The notes beneath the pieces are model-generated. The model had not been told where the DNA came from, made no database searches, and saw only the letters and a program-made list of their open reading frames with translations. A stretch of 64,000 nucleotides of DNA, taken from positions 124,001 through 188,000 of IMG/VR virus record IMGVR_UViG_3300017917_001524. The stretch is one strand, 5' to 3'. The position numbers and the translations under genes were made by a program. Shown here piece by piece: positions 43,684-51,010 of this stretch (its first letter is position 1; each line of letters begins with the position of its first letter). The stretch is from a virus.

Positions 43684-44145
43684 ATGGGTAAAAAAGACGA
43701 GATTTTTGTTGTGAAAAAAACCGAACAGGTTGATCTTAACTTTTATGCTGTTAGAAGTCAGGATGGTAAATGGTTTAGGTCTAAGGGTATGAATGGATAT
43801 GGTGAATCGTGGGTCGAGGATATAACTAAAGCTAAGATATATTTAAAACCAGGGCCAGCAAAGGCACAGATTACTTTTTGGTCTAAAAATTATCCCGAAT
43901 ATGGAATACCTGATTTGGTGAGAATCACGACTGGCGTTTGTGAATTTCTTGATCAAACAGATCGAGTTAATAGTACAATTATTAAAATTAAAACACGTGA
44001 ATTAGAACGTGAAATACGAAGTTCCGAATATCGAATAAACAACTATCTTCAAAAAACAAAGTGGGATCAAGAGTATATCGAAAAAGAGAAATTGAAGATG
44101 GATGAAAATATAAAAGAATTAAATAAACTAAAAGAACAACAATAA
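43684..44145 (+). CDS. Unidentified protein with C-terminal coiled coil
   Basis: 153 residues. N-terminal beta domain (YAVRSQDGKWFRSKGMNGYG, WVEDITKAKIYLKPGPAKAQ) followed by about 60 residues of charged coiled coil (KTRELEREIRSSEYR; LKMDENIKELNKLKEQ). Overlaps the RNA ligase start by one base, so it is a candidate ligase cofactor. Confidence 0.65.
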   Translation: MGKKDEIFVVKKTEQVDLNFYAVRSQDGKWFRSKGMNGYGESWVEDITKAKIYLKPGPAKAQITFWSKNYPEYGIPDLVRITTGVCEFLDQTDRVNSTIIKIKTRELEREIRSSEYRINNYLQKTKWDQEYIEKEKLKMDENIKELNKLKEQQ

Positions 44146-45365
44146 TGGAAACAACAACAATTAATCCTGTACAACTTGTAACAATTAAAAACAAGATCCC
44201 ACTTTTTAAAGGGACGGAACAAGCTAATTCAATTGAAAAAATTGAATTGGAAGAAAATGGGTTTAGTTTAGTTGCACAAAAAGATCTATACCAAGTAGGT
44301 AATAAGGCGGTTTATATTCAACCCGATTATTCATTAAGTGACATATCTCTTTTTGATTCGTTTATTAGACCTGGTGGTGATGAACGTAAATCTAGATTAG
44401 GATCTAATTATCGTATTCGTGCTGTTAAATTTAATTTACACACTGGTGATAATGAACCGGTCTATTCTGTTGGTATTTTATTACCGATTGATGATGTAAT
44501 GAATTATTTGTGGTCATTACCAAAATATTCTGGTTATGATGGATACGCATTACCAATTACAAATGCTGAAGTATTGGGTATCACTAAATGGGAAGAACCT
44601 GAAAATACTGGTAAAGGTGGTTTAAAGGTTAACGGTGGTAAACAATACCCATCAGGAGTGTATAAAACAGATGAGACAAACATTAACAACAGTTGGAAGC
44701 ACTTAGTTGAAAAAATCGGGTTTCCAGTTCAACTCATTGGATCACAAAAGTGTGATGGATCATCAATTTCATTAATTGTTGATGTTGAAAATAGAAAAGT
44801 TGATGTTGGGTCAAGATCATTTATAAAACCACAAAAAATTAATAAAGTTGTTGGTAGAAGATATCCAACATTATTTGAACACATCAAATTATTGTTTGGG
44901 TATAAACCCGATCTTTTGATTACGGAGGAAGTTGATAACGATGATCAATTTGTGATTTTATCAAAACCATATATTGATAGAATTATGTCATTAATAAATG
45001 ATGGTGTACTTGAAAAATCATTTATTCTTAGAGGTGAAGCATGTGGAAAATCTTGGAAAGGATCAGGTAATAAGAATAACCCAAATTCAAATGATGATCC
45101 ACAAATTTATTTTTATGGGTGTGATGATTATTCAAATAAAATTGCGGTAAAACATCGTGAAGAGGTGTTTGCATCGTATATCCAAGTTCTTGGTTTCAAT
45201 CGTTGTCCCGTAATTTTTAACAAGGTTTTTAATTCAAAAGAAGAATTGATCACAGAATGTAAAACATATTTTAAAGATAATATGATTGAAGGAATTGTTG
45301 TTCGAACACTTGATAGTACATTTTCTGCTAAAGTGATGAACGATGAGTATGATTCAAAAAAATAA
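44145..45365 (+). CDS. RNA ligase with N-terminal OB-like domain (Rnl5/DraRnl-like)
   Basis: 406 residues. The adenylation motif KCDGSS (Lys 202) is at the start of the ligase domain. FILRGEACG (motif IIIa region) and EGIVVR plus SAKV (motifs IV and V) follow. The N-terminal 150 residues (KAVYIQPDYSLSDISLF, SRLGSNYRIRAVKF) match the OB-like domain of the DraRnl group. It would seal 3'-OH/5'-phosphate RNA breaks prepared by the kinase and phosphatase, countering tRNA-cleaving host defences. Confidence 0.88.
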   Translation: METTTINPVQLVTIKNKIPLFKGTEQANSIEKIELEENGFSLVAQKDLYQVGNKAVYIQPDYSLSDISLFDSFIRPGGDERKSRLGSNYRIRAVKFNLHTGDNEPVYSVGILLPIDDVMNYLWSLPKYSGYDGYALPITNAEVLGITKWEEPENTGKGGLKVNGGKQYPSGVYKTDETNINNSWKHLVEKIGFPVQLIGSQKCDGSSISLIVDVENRKVDVGSRSFIKPQKINKVVGRRYPTLFEHIKLLFGYKPDLLITEEVDNDDQFVILSKPYIDRIMSLINDGVLEKSFILRGEACGKSWKGSGNKNNPNSNDDPQIYFYGCDDYSNKIAVKHREEVFASYIQVLGFNRCPVIFNKVFNSKEELITECKTYFKDNMIEGIVVRTLDSTFSAKVMNDEYDSKK

Positions 45366-45371
45366 ATAATT

Positions 45372-45719
45372 ATGATACAAATAGTAAAAACAGGTTGTTG
45401 TGGAAAAATATTTGCTGCATGTTCCGACCCAATATATAAAAAAGATCAAGATTGGATTAGAAGAATCGAATATTACCAAAAACGTGGTGATGTTGTTGAT
45501 TTTTTGGATGATGCAACAACATTAAAATTTGAAACATGTTCATGCGATGACCCAACAAAACATCTTCAACTGAAAATATCTAATGAGATTGTTGATAAAC
45601 TAAATAATCGAAGTGGTTTTGATTCTTGGTGGGATATGGTTGACCATGAAACACAAAACGAGATTATTCAAGAAATTTCGTTGGTTCTAAAACCATATAT
45701 TGATAACTTAAAACCATAA
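45372..45719 (+). CDS. Unidentified Cys-containing protein
   Basis: 115 residues. TGCCGKIFAACSDP and FETCSCDDP provide six cysteines that could bind metal. The C-terminus is helical. It follows the RNA ligase by 6 bases. Not recognised. Confidence 0.6.
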   Translation: MIQIVKTGCCGKIFAACSDPIYKKDQDWIRRIEYYQKRGDVVDFLDDATTLKFETCSCDDPTKHLQLKISNEIVDKLNNRSGFDSWWDMVDHETQNEIIQEISLVLKPYIDNLKP

Positions 45720-45759
45720 AAACGTTTTTAAATGAAAAAAAAAAACGAGTAAAAATGTT

Positions 45760-45957
45760 TTGTTGTACAAATTCGCAACACCTGGTCCAAGTACATCCTT
45801 TACACCTATGGTAACATTGAAAGGTTTTGAAAAAATTGAATCGAAAGACAATAAAAAATTTCATGAGTTGATGAATGAAATAAAATATGAATGTCTAAAA
45901 ATGAAAGTACATTTTAAAGCAGAAATATTTACTGATCTTTATTGTGATAAAAAATAA
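45760..45957 (+). CDS. Small unidentified protein with non-ATG start
   Basis: 65 residues readable only from TTG (45760 or 45763); no in-frame ATG precedes the upstream stop. YKFATPGPSTSFTPMVTLKG then a charged helix looks protein-like. An overlapping frame from ATG 45755 stops early, so a sequence error or frameshift at 45755-45760 is possible. Confidence 0.35.
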   Translation: MLYKFATPGPSTSFTPMVTLKGFEKIESKDNKKFHELMNEIKYECLKMKVHFKAEIFTDLYCDKK

Positions 45958-45981
45958 ATGTTTTTGGAAATGTAATATAAT

Positions 45982-46290
45982 ATGAAAATAATTGAAACAT
46001 ATCAAGAGTATTTAATTGTCTGTGATAATGAAAAATGTGATTATAAAATCAAAAATGAAACAGGTGATTACAACGTGGAAACAAAACAGTATATAAATAT
46101 GTCATGTCCAAAATGTGGTGAAAACCTGTTAACACAAAAAGATTATGATGATTCAGAAAAACTGCGTAAAACAATTAATTGGGTAAATAAATGGTTTGGT
46201 TGGTTGTCAATTTTCAACCGAAAAAAGAAAGTGTATAGTAAGTCGACAATTCACGTCCACAAAGGATTTAAAATCACAAATAATGTTTGA
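45982..46290 (+). CDS. Zinc-ribbon protein
   Basis: 102 residues. YLIVCDNEKCDYKIK and MSCPKCGENLL give a two-knuckle zinc ribbon. A Trp-rich helix and basic C-terminus follow. Nucleic-acid binding likely; no specific family. Confidence 0.65.
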   Translation: MKIIETYQEYLIVCDNEKCDYKIKNETGDYNVETKQYINMSCPKCGENLLTQKDYDDSEKLRKTINWVNKWFGWLSIFNRKKKVYSKSTIHVHKGFKITNNV

Positions 46291-46316
46291 TTTTTCACAT
46301 ATATAAGATTAAAAAT

Positions 46317-46487
46317 ATGAAACGACAAGATATAAAAAATAACTGTATTGTTGTAGATCGATGGTTTAGAGAATACGGAACAGGTAGAATAACTGATGTG
46401 AAAAAAACCGTATTCACAGTTATTTTTGGTGACAAGAAAATAAAGTATGATTATGCACACGCCCAATTTTTAGATAAGTGTGAGTAA
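46317..46487 (+). CDS. Small beta-rich protein
   Basis: 56 residues from ATG 46317: IVVDRWFREYGTGRITDVKK, FTVIFGDKKIKYDYAHAQ, a small barrel-like pattern. Last gene before the first cassette island; its stop is 27 bases left of the attC-like half-site. Confidence 0.55.
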   Translation: MKRQDIKNNCIVVDRWFREYGTGRITDVKKTVFTVIFGDKKIKYDYAHAQFLDKCE

Positions 46488-46514
46488 ACGTTAATATAAT
46501 ATTAAAAAATAATT

Positions 46515-46536
46515 ACATATACACCTTGTTATAAGT
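46515..46536 (+). repeat. attC-like half-site marking the left edge of cassette island 1
   Basis: ACATATACACCTTGTTATAA closely matches the right halves of complete sites at 46791, 60290, 62133 and 63009. No matching left half is seen, as expected where the first cassette was joined to a different sequence. Confidence 0.6.
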
Positions 46537-46574
46537 TGTATAATTTTTGTTTTACCTTATAAAAAAAATAGATT

Positions 46575-46784
46575 ATGAATGAATATGAAGAAAATTACAC
46601 ACCACTAATGGATTTAAGTGAAGGTGATGAATTTATTGATAAATCCAACTCTGTAGGTATATATTTAAAATCACTTGGTGGTGATAAACATTTGTTAAAA
46701 TCAATGAATCTTGGTGTGGAATATGAAGTACCACATGGTAGGTTTCCTGTGTTTAAAAAAATAATAAACTCAAAACAAAAATAA
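46575..46784 (+). CDS. Cassette gene, unidentified
   Basis: 69 residues: LMDLSEGDEFIDKSNSVGIY, LLKSMNLGVEYEVPHGRFPV, a small beta fold. First cassette of island 1, with an attC-like half-site upstream and a complete site 7 bases after the stop. Not recognised. Confidence 0.6.
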   Translation: MNEYEENYTPLMDLSEGDEFIDKSNSVGIYLKSLGGDKHLLKSMNLGVEYEVPHGRFPVFKKIINSKQK

Positions 46785-46790
46785 TATTAC

Positions 46791-46885
46791 TTATAACGGT
46801 TGGGTGTATGAGAAGGTTTGCTTAGATGTACTTTCAAATCAACAACTGAACTTGATAGCAAACTTTCTTATACACCTTGTTATAA
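46791..46885 (+). repeat. attC-like site 1 (95 bp)
   Basis: R'' TTATAAC and R' GTTATAA are exactly complementary. The arms GGTGTATGAGAAGGTTTGC and GCAAACTTTCTTATACACC pair with two G-T wobbles around a central spacer. Nearly the same sequence recurs at 62133 and 63009. Confidence 0.75.
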
Positions 46886-46970
46886 CCAGTACGGTAAAGT
46901 TGCTAAAATACTCAATTGAAACACAGAACAAAAATTTTTAAAAATGTGCGATAGTAATTTTAATATTGAA

Positions 46971-46978
46971 TATTTATA
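46971..46978 (+). promoter_or_regulatory. TATTTATA late-type promoter motif in a cassette
   Basis: TATTTATA followed by TATAAAGTAAAA, 23 bases before ATG 46994. The same string precedes 48827 and 62339. Confidence 0.55.
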
Positions 46979-46993
46979 TATAAAGTAAAATAT

Positions 46994-47530
46994 ATGAACA
47001 AAGATATGAAAGTACGCAAATTTATTGCTACCACAATTAGAGAGTTTTTGAATGAACAAGTTAATACCAATAAAGAATTTATTGCATACCATTCAACTAA
47101 CACAAAAATTGATGACTTTAATTTTGATAAGATAGAATTAAAACCAAATTCATCAACGAGAATAGATGGTATGTTTTTTAGTAATATACCACAAACCTCA
47201 TGGGGCGATTATGTTTATAAAGTAAAAATTATTTCACGAAATCCAGTAATTTTTGATTTAAGTAAAAGTAGATTTGATAGTTTAGGAATACAAGAAGCAT
47301 TTGATGCTTTATTGCGTGGTGATACATCATATATTATTGATGATTTGATAGAATATGGTGATATGGAACGAGAAGATGCTGAAAATTTAGCAGAAGAATG
47401 GCGAGGTTTGGATTTGATAGTAATTACTAACCAAGTATATGGAAAACATGATATTGAATATATTGTTCCAGAACCTTATTATAATGGAAAATCTGCTAAA
47501 ATTATTAATTTAGGGGTGGAAAATTTTTAA
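46994..47530 (+). CDS. Leader-bearing ADP-ribosyltransferase-like effector (cassette)
   Basis: 178 residues. The leader MKVRKFIATTIREFLNEQ ends in L-N-E-Q. The body begins EFIAYHSTNTKIDDFNF, then MFFSNIPQTSWGDYVYKVKI and ends with a Glu-containing strand HDIEYIVPEPYY. This order (H in AYHS/T, aromatic middle, terminal Glu) is that of ART-polyvalent/Alt-like ADP-ribosyltransferases, but is diverged. Together with the leader it suggests a toxin-like protein packaged in the capsid, as T4 Alt is. The cassette context is direct; the function is inferred. Confidence 0.65.
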   Translation: MNKDMKVRKFIATTIREFLNEQVNTNKEFIAYHSTNTKIDDFNFDKIELKPNSSTRIDGMFFSNIPQTSWGDYVYKVKIISRNPVIFDLSKSRFDSLGIQEAFDALLRGDTSYIIDDLIEYGDMEREDAENLAEEWRGLDLIVITNQVYGKHDIEYIVPEPYYNGKSAKIINLGVENF

Positions 47531-47578
47531 AAGTTTTTGAAACAAAATGCTAATTAGAACGTACCAATATAGTATTGG

Positions 47579-47632
47579 TTATAACGTCCGATGATGAACA
47601 ATCGTTTTAATGTTGTTTATCATTTGTTATGT
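47579..47632 (+). repeat. attC-like site 2 (54 bp)
   Basis: R'' TTATAAC, R' GTTATGT; arms GATGATGAACAA / TTGTTTATCATTTG; loop around ATCGTTTTAATG. Closely matches 61494-61547. A 7-bp hairpin ACCAATA-TAG-TATTGGT sits immediately before it. Confidence 0.7.
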
Positions 47633-47654
47633 GTAGTATTTTAAACAAATAGAT

Positions 47655-47879
47655 ATGAAAAATATAGAATTCAGAGAACCGAACAAAACCATTTTAGGAA
47701 AACTTTTTTCTTTTTTTGGTATTGAATTAAATAGAAAATATGAGATTGGTAAATTTCATCAATTTGGATACTCTGGTAAACAGAAAAATGATAAACACGA
47801 TATTCTTATAATAGAGAAAAATAATGGTTGTGTGGTAACAATACCAAATAAAGAAAATTATTATAAATTTATAAATTAA
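47655..47879 (+). CDS. Cassette gene, paralogue of 60754
   Basis: 74 residues: FREPNKTILGKLFSFFGIEL, YSGKQKNDKHDILIIEKNNG, CVVTIPNKENYYKF. Most positions match the cassette protein at 60754. Small soluble beta-rich protein, function unknown. Sharing of cassettes between the two islands implies a common pool. Confidence 0.65.
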   Translation: MKNIEFREPNKTILGKLFSFFGIELNRKYEIGKFHQFGYSGKQKNDKHDILIIEKNNGCVVTIPNKENYYKFIN

Positions 47880-47885
47880 AAACAA

Positions 47886-48149
47886 ATGGAAAAATTAGAA
47901 AAAAGTTACAGAGGAATGTTAGTGGAAATTATTGTAAAATCTTTCACAGAACATTATTTATTTGATGTAGTTGATAACTTAAAAGAAACTTTACAAGAAC
48001 GATTGAACTTGAATTTGAAGTTTGAAACTAATGTATCAGATATAGAAAGTAAAAACGGACAAACTTTCGGTAAAATTTCTTTTGAAGACGAAAATGGTTT
48101 GATAAAGGTAATAGATTTTACAATAATTTCAAGTGGAGTTGTTGTTTAA
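47886..48149 (+). CDS. Cassette gene, unidentified
   Basis: 87 residues with MLVEIIVKSFTEHYLFDVVD and a beta-rich end (GKISFEDENGLIKVIDFTII). Six bases after the previous gene in the same cassette, 8 bases before site 3. Not recognised. Confidence 0.6.
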   Translation: MEKLEKSYRGMLVEIIVKSFTEHYLFDVVDNLKETLQERLNLNLKFETNVSDIESKNGQTFGKISFEDENGLIKVIDFTIISSGVVV

Positions 48150-48157
48150 AATATTAC

Positions 48158-48229
48158 ACATAACGTTGAACGGCTTGCTGCCGTTTGGAATTTGAAAAGC
48201 AAATGTTCAATAACTTAAAAATGTTGATA
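48158..48229 (+). repeat. attC-like site 3 (degenerate)
   Basis: R''-like ACATAAC; TTGAAC/GTTCAA and GC/GC arms form an imperfect stem. The R' end is unclear (GTTGATA rather than GTTATGT), and it abuts the next start codon. A decayed site or one altered by recombination. Confidence 0.45.
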
Positions 48230-48459
48230 TGAGTACAAAAGATGAGGATATGACTGTCAGCCCAAATGGACAGCAAACCGATGTTAGCCGCCGTTACTTA
48301 ATTTTAAGCGGCGAAGGTAACATTGATACAGAACATCAATTCTGTATGGAATGCTCTACGTTAGAGGAAGCTAATAATTATTTTGATAATTTCAAGCATG
48401 GGGAATTTAAAGATACTTACTTATTTATTTACGAAGCTGTCAAATTGAGGGAAGCGTAA
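48229..48459 (+). CDS. Cassette gene, unidentified
   Basis: 76 residues, acidic: RRYLILSGEGNIDTEHQFCM, LEEANNYFDNFKHGEFKDTY. Its base composition near the start (AGCCGCCGTTA) is visibly G+C-richer than the phage backbone. Five bases before site 4. Not recognised. Confidence 0.55.
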   Translation: MSTKDEDMTVSPNGQQTDVSRRYLILSGEGNIDTEHQFCMECSTLEEANNYFDNFKHGEFKDTYLFIYEAVKLREA

Positions 48460-48463
48460 TGGC

Positions 48464-48559
48464 GGCTAACGTATCGGGGCTTTGCGTAGTAGCCCTTAGT
48501 AGAAACTTAAAATTAACCACGACACTTGATAGGGCTATTACGCAAAACCCTTGTTATGT
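48464..48559 (+). repeat. attC-like site 4 (96 bp)
   Basis: R'' GGCTAAC, R' GTTATGT; long paired arms GGGCTTTGCGTAGTAGCCC / AGGGCTATTACGCAAAACCC. The clearest G+C-rich stem in island 1. Confidence 0.75.
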
Positions 48560-48577
48560 GCCGATAAATTTAGAATA

Positions 48578-48703
48578 ATGAACTTAGATGGATTAAAAAT
48601 AGTTGGTAATGATGTTTACAAATGGTGTGAAACAGGTGATTGGTTATTGTCAGGTAGAATTGTAAATGGTATTGATGGTGCTTATATTCAGTGGTACGCT
48701 TAA
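48578..48703 (+). CDS. Cassette gene, 41 aa
   Basis: ATG 48578 to TAA 48701-48703: MNLDGLKIVGNDVYKWCETG and a C-terminal GRIVNGIDGAYIQWYA. A complete tiny cassette between sites 4 and 5, with R'' only 5 bases after the stop. Function unknown. Confidence 0.5.
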   Translation: MNLDGLKIVGNDVYKWCETGDWLLSGRIVNGIDGAYIQWYA

Positions 48704-48707
48704 TGGC

Positions 48708-48761
48708 ACATAACGGATGCAAATAAAACATCGTTTTAATGTGTTTTATTTGTTGTTAGCA
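48708..48761 (+). repeat. attC-like site 5 (54 bp)
   Basis: R'' ACATAAC, R' GTTAGCA; GCAAATAAAACA pairs with TGTTTTATTTGT around TCGTTTTAA. Nearly identical to site 9 (60671). Confidence 0.75.
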
Positions 48762-48801
48762 CCAGTACGGTTTATTTATAGTTAGAAATTTAATTTTCTA
48801 A

Positions 48802-48809
48802 TATTTATA
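48802..48809 (+). promoter_or_regulatory. TATTTATA late-type promoter motif in a cassette
   Basis: TATTTATA then TATAAAGAAAAA, 25 bases before ATG 48827. Confidence 0.5.
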
Positions 48810-48826
48810 TATAAAGAAAAATACAA

Positions 48827-49252
48827 ATGGAATTGAGAAAATTTATAGCAACAACAATAAGAGAATATTTGAATGAAAACAAGAGTTCAAATGAGATAAT
48901 TGCTTATCATGGAACTACTGACAAAGGATATGGTTCTTATAAATATACATATTATACCACAGATTATGATTACGCAAAAAAATATGCTGAAAGCAAAGGA
49001 AGAGTTGAAAAGGTGAAAATAAATTTTATAAAACCTTTCGTTATTGATGCTAAATATATGGGTTATGGAGAAATTGTTTTAGATAATGAAATAATAGGTT
49101 TTTATAGAGATTTACAACCAGATACTGTAGAAAAGTTGATTAAAAATGGGTATGATATTATTATTGTAAATTATCCAGAAAAAAATAAAGAAGCATTTGA
49201 AATAATACCATTTAGTAAAAACCAAGTAACAATTTTAAATAAAAATATATGA
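48827..49252 (+). CDS. Leader-bearing ADP-ribosyltransferase-like effector (cassette)
   Basis: 141 residues. Leader MELRKFIATTIREYLNEN. Body: IIAYHGTTDKGYG, YYTTDYDYAKKYAESKG and a C-terminal KEAFEIIPFSKNQV. H in YHGT, Y in the YA helix and E before the last strand reproduce the H-Y-E arrangement of ART-polyvalent proteins. Likely injected effector that modifies a host protein with ADP-ribose from NAD. The overlap of 4 bases with the following gene suggests a cognate partner. Confidence 0.7.
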   Translation: MELRKFIATTIREYLNENKSSNEIIAYHGTTDKGYGSYKYTYYTTDYDYAKKYAESKGRVEKVKINFIKPFVIDAKYMGYGEIVLDNEIIGFYRDLQPDTVEKLIKNGYDIIIVNYPEKNKEAFEIIPFSKNQVTILNKNI

Positions 49253-49563
49253 ATTCAAAATATTTAGTTAGACCTTCTGATTACCATATATGGGAAATTG
49301 ATGAAAGTAATGAGTGCTATCGTTCATATATAAATAAGGACGTATTACGTTGTGATGGTACAAGACCTAACGCACAAAAACATTTCACTTATGATATATT
49401 AACTAAAGGTTATGGTTTTTTTCAGATAGATGAAAGCGAAATTGAAATATATGTAAAGAAAAATGATGAATATCACAAATTCATATCATGGCAAAATAGG
49501 TCAGATGGACATGGTGATATTAAAGGAGGAACTTACGAAGAGTATTTAGAAGCACGAAAGTAG
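49249..49563 (+). CDS. Cassette gene partnered with an ART-like gene
   Basis: 104 residues: YLVRPSDYHIWEIDESNECY, FTYDILTKGYGFFQIDESEI, WQNRSDGHGDIKGGTYEEYL. Shares a 4-base start/stop overlap (ATGA) with the ART-like gene. It could be its immunity protein or chaperone, but this is position only. Confidence 0.6.
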   Translation: MNSKYLVRPSDYHIWEIDESNECYRSYINKDVLRCDGTRPNAQKHFTYDILTKGYGFFQIDESEIEIYVKKNDEYHKFISWQNRSDGHGDIKGGTYEEYLEARK

Positions 49564-49569
49564 TATTGG

Positions 49570-49663
49570 TGCTAACGTTTTGCGGCTTGGCGAAGGCTGC
49601 CTAACGGAAACTTGAATATTCGCGCAAAACTTTATGGCAGCTTTTGCCAAACCGCTGTTATGT
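49570..49663 (+). repeat. attC-like site 6 (94 bp)
   Basis: R'' TGCTAAC, R' GTTATGT; GCGGCTTGGCGAAGGCTGCC pairs with GGCAGCTTTTGCCAAACCGC with few mismatches. The bases after R' (GCTGGGCGGTTTATCAG) also follow site 10. Confidence 0.8.
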
Positions 49664-49704
49664 GCTGGGCGGTTTATCAGCACTGAATTTAATTTGAAAA
49701 CAAA

Positions 49705-49959
49705 ATGAAAGCAATTTTAATTGACGAATTGGTAAAAGACCAATCAACAACAGAACAAGTATCAGTTACCATAGAAGGTAAAAAATTAGAGGGGTGGCAA
49801 ATCGCTAAACCTTTGAATTACGAAAAGAAGTACACACGTTTTATTGATAGGTTTAAATCAGCCATCAAAGTATTAACAGGGAAAGCGATTGCGGTGCAAT
49901 TTTTTACCGACTTATCAGAAGAAGATAAAATTGCGTATGTCAAGACTAAACTTAATTAG
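49705..49959 (+). CDS. Cassette gene, unidentified
   Basis: 84 residues: MKAILIDELVKDQSTTEQVS, RFKSAIKVLTGKAIAVQFFT. Last cassette gene of island 1. Not recognised. Confidence 0.6.
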   Translation: MKAILIDELVKDQSTTEQVSVTIEGKKLEGWQIAKPLNYEKKYTRFIDRFKSAIKVLTGKAIAVQFFTDLSEEDKIAYVKTKLN

Positions 49960-49979
49960 TAGCACTGTCGTAGCCTTGC

Positions 49980-50022
49980 ACATAACTATTATATATATGT
50001 AATAACTCTTAACATATTGTAA
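49980..50022 (+). repeat. Recombinase-junction (attI-like) sequence, copy 1
   Basis: ACATAACTATTATATATATG then GTAATAA and CTTAACAT. It aligns with 63417-63474 and like it directly precedes a recombinase start. It lacks the long inverted arms of the attC-like sites. Confidence 0.45.
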
Positions 50023-50097
50023 ATGAATAAGAAAGGAGAACCAACATTAAAGATTTGTGAACAAATTTTAATATTTATAAATAAAAAATATGTGTAA
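50023..50097 (+). pseudogene. Relic of the recombinase 5' end
   Basis: A 24-codon frame, MNKKGEPTLKICEQILIFIN and on, aligns with the first residues of the recombinase at 63476 (IIKICEEKFIYLN). AAAGATTTGTGAA is identical in both. It stops at 50095-50097, inside the start of the next phage gene. It suggests island 1 once carried the same recombinase. Confidence 0.45.
50072..50079 (+). promoter_or_regulatory. TATTTATA late-type promoter motif
   Basis: TATTTATA 18 bases before ATG 50090, lying inside the recombinase relic. Confidence 0.45.
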
Positions 50098-50386
50098 AGA
50101 TATTCGAAAAATGATCGATAAAGTAAAAAATGTTAGTGAATCTGTAAATGATAGTGTGTCTTATTTTAGTTCTTTATCTGAAAATGAAACACCAACGATG
50201 ATAAAACTAATAAACACCGCTCAAAGAGATGGTTATTTGACTAATCATGAGGGTGGTGCTAATTATATTATGGATGCAGCAAAAAAAGTTGCAAAAGAGT
50301 GGGATCAATTGGATATTGAACAAAAAAAAGTTTTTCGTGATACATTTTATGAAAAATTTTTAAGATTAATACACAAAATCAAGTAA
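50090..50386 (+). CDS. Late-type small protein, unidentified
   Basis: 98 residues, charged and helical: IDKVKNVSESVNDSVSYFSS, then SLSENETP (an L-S-E-N site resembling the processing signal), then WDQLDIEQKKVFRDTFYEKF. Its late motif suggests a virion or lysis role. Not recognised. Confidence 0.6.
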   Translation: MCKDIRKMIDKVKNVSESVNDSVSYFSSLSENETPTMIKLINTAQRDGYLTNHEGGANYIMDAAKKVAKEWDQLDIEQKKVFRDTFYEKFLRLIHKIK

Positions 50387-50441
50387 CCATAGATATGTAT
50401 AGATAAATTAATTAATCTAATATATTGTTTTTTCTATTGTG

Positions 50442-50466
50442 ATAGTATTTATATAAAAAATACTAT
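50442..50466 (+). promoter_or_regulatory. Late motif inside a hairpin before the endolysin start
   Basis: ATAGTATTT (50442-50450) pairs with AAATACTAT (50458-50466), ending one base before ATG 50468. The TATTTATA motif (50446-50453) overlaps the left arm and loop. If the transcript begins upstream, the stem would hide the translation start. Confidence 0.4.
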
Positions 50467-50467
50467 T

Positions 50468-51010
50468 ATGAGTAGAATAGATCAAGTTACATTACAAAGA
50501 ATTGAATTATTACACCCATCATTAAGGGATGAAGTAAGAAATATTTACACCAATCAAATCGTGCCAGCATTATCTGGACGTTCTATATGTCGATTTGCAT
50601 ATACACTTAGAACATTTGCTGAACAAGATGCGTTATTTGCACAAGGAAGAACAAGATTATTTGATTCAAATGGTAGACGTTTAGGTGTGGTCACACAAGC
50701 AAAAGGTGGTCAAAGTATCCATAATTATGGATTGGCGTTGGATATTGTCCTATTAGAAGATAAAGATGGTAATGGGACGTTTGAATCAGCGTCTTGGGAT
50801 ACTGTCAAAGATTTCGATGGGGATAGACAATCTGACTGGATGGAAGTTGTTAATATTTTCAAACGTAATGGTTGGACATGGGGTGGTGATTGGACGAGAT
50901 TCAAAGATAGACCACATTTTGAAAAACCTGGAAACCATACATGGAGAACATTAAAGGTAAAATATGATAAGAAAGATTTCATACCAGGAACAACATATGT
51001 AAAATTATGA
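50468..51010 (+). CDS. Endolysin, M15 L-Ala-D-Glu-type peptidase
   Basis: 180 residues. SIHNYGLALDIVL (His 84, Asp 91) and DRPHFEK (about 146-152) give the zinc site SxHxxGxxxD..H of M15 endolysins, with FAYTLRTFAEQDALFAQGR as the usual N-terminal core. It would cut the L-alanyl-D-glutamate bond of host peptidoglycan. Single domain, no leader or signal peptide, so it needs a holin; the membrane cluster at 4235 is a candidate. Its 3' end overlaps the GNAT-like gene by 4 bases. Confidence 0.88.
   Translation: MSRIDQVTLQRIELLHPSLRDEVRNIYTNQIVPALSGRSICRFAYTLRTFAEQDALFAQGRTRLFDSNGRRLGVVTQAKGGQSIHNYGLALDIVLLEDKDGNGTFESASWDTVKDFDGDRQSDWMEVVNIFKRNGWTWGGDWTRFKDRPHFEKPGNHTWRTLKVKYDKKDFIPGTTYVKL

Larger units (their letters stand above)
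46515..50022 (+). mobile_element. Integron-like gene cassette island 1
   Basis: Six or seven cassettes, each with one or two small plus-strand genes, are separated by attC-like inverted repeats of 54 or 94-96 bp. The R''-like box begins 5-50 bases after each stop codon. The cassettes are 46575, 46994, 47655+47886, 48229, 48578, 48827+49249 and 49705. The island ends in a junction sequence also found before the recombinase at 63476. Cassette genes have no link with neighbouring phage genes. Confidence 0.7.

Noticed and set aside
45755-45816. Short frame from ATG 45755
   Set aside because: Stops after about 20 codons with no protein-like features; the longer frame beside it, though lacking ATG, looks more plausible.
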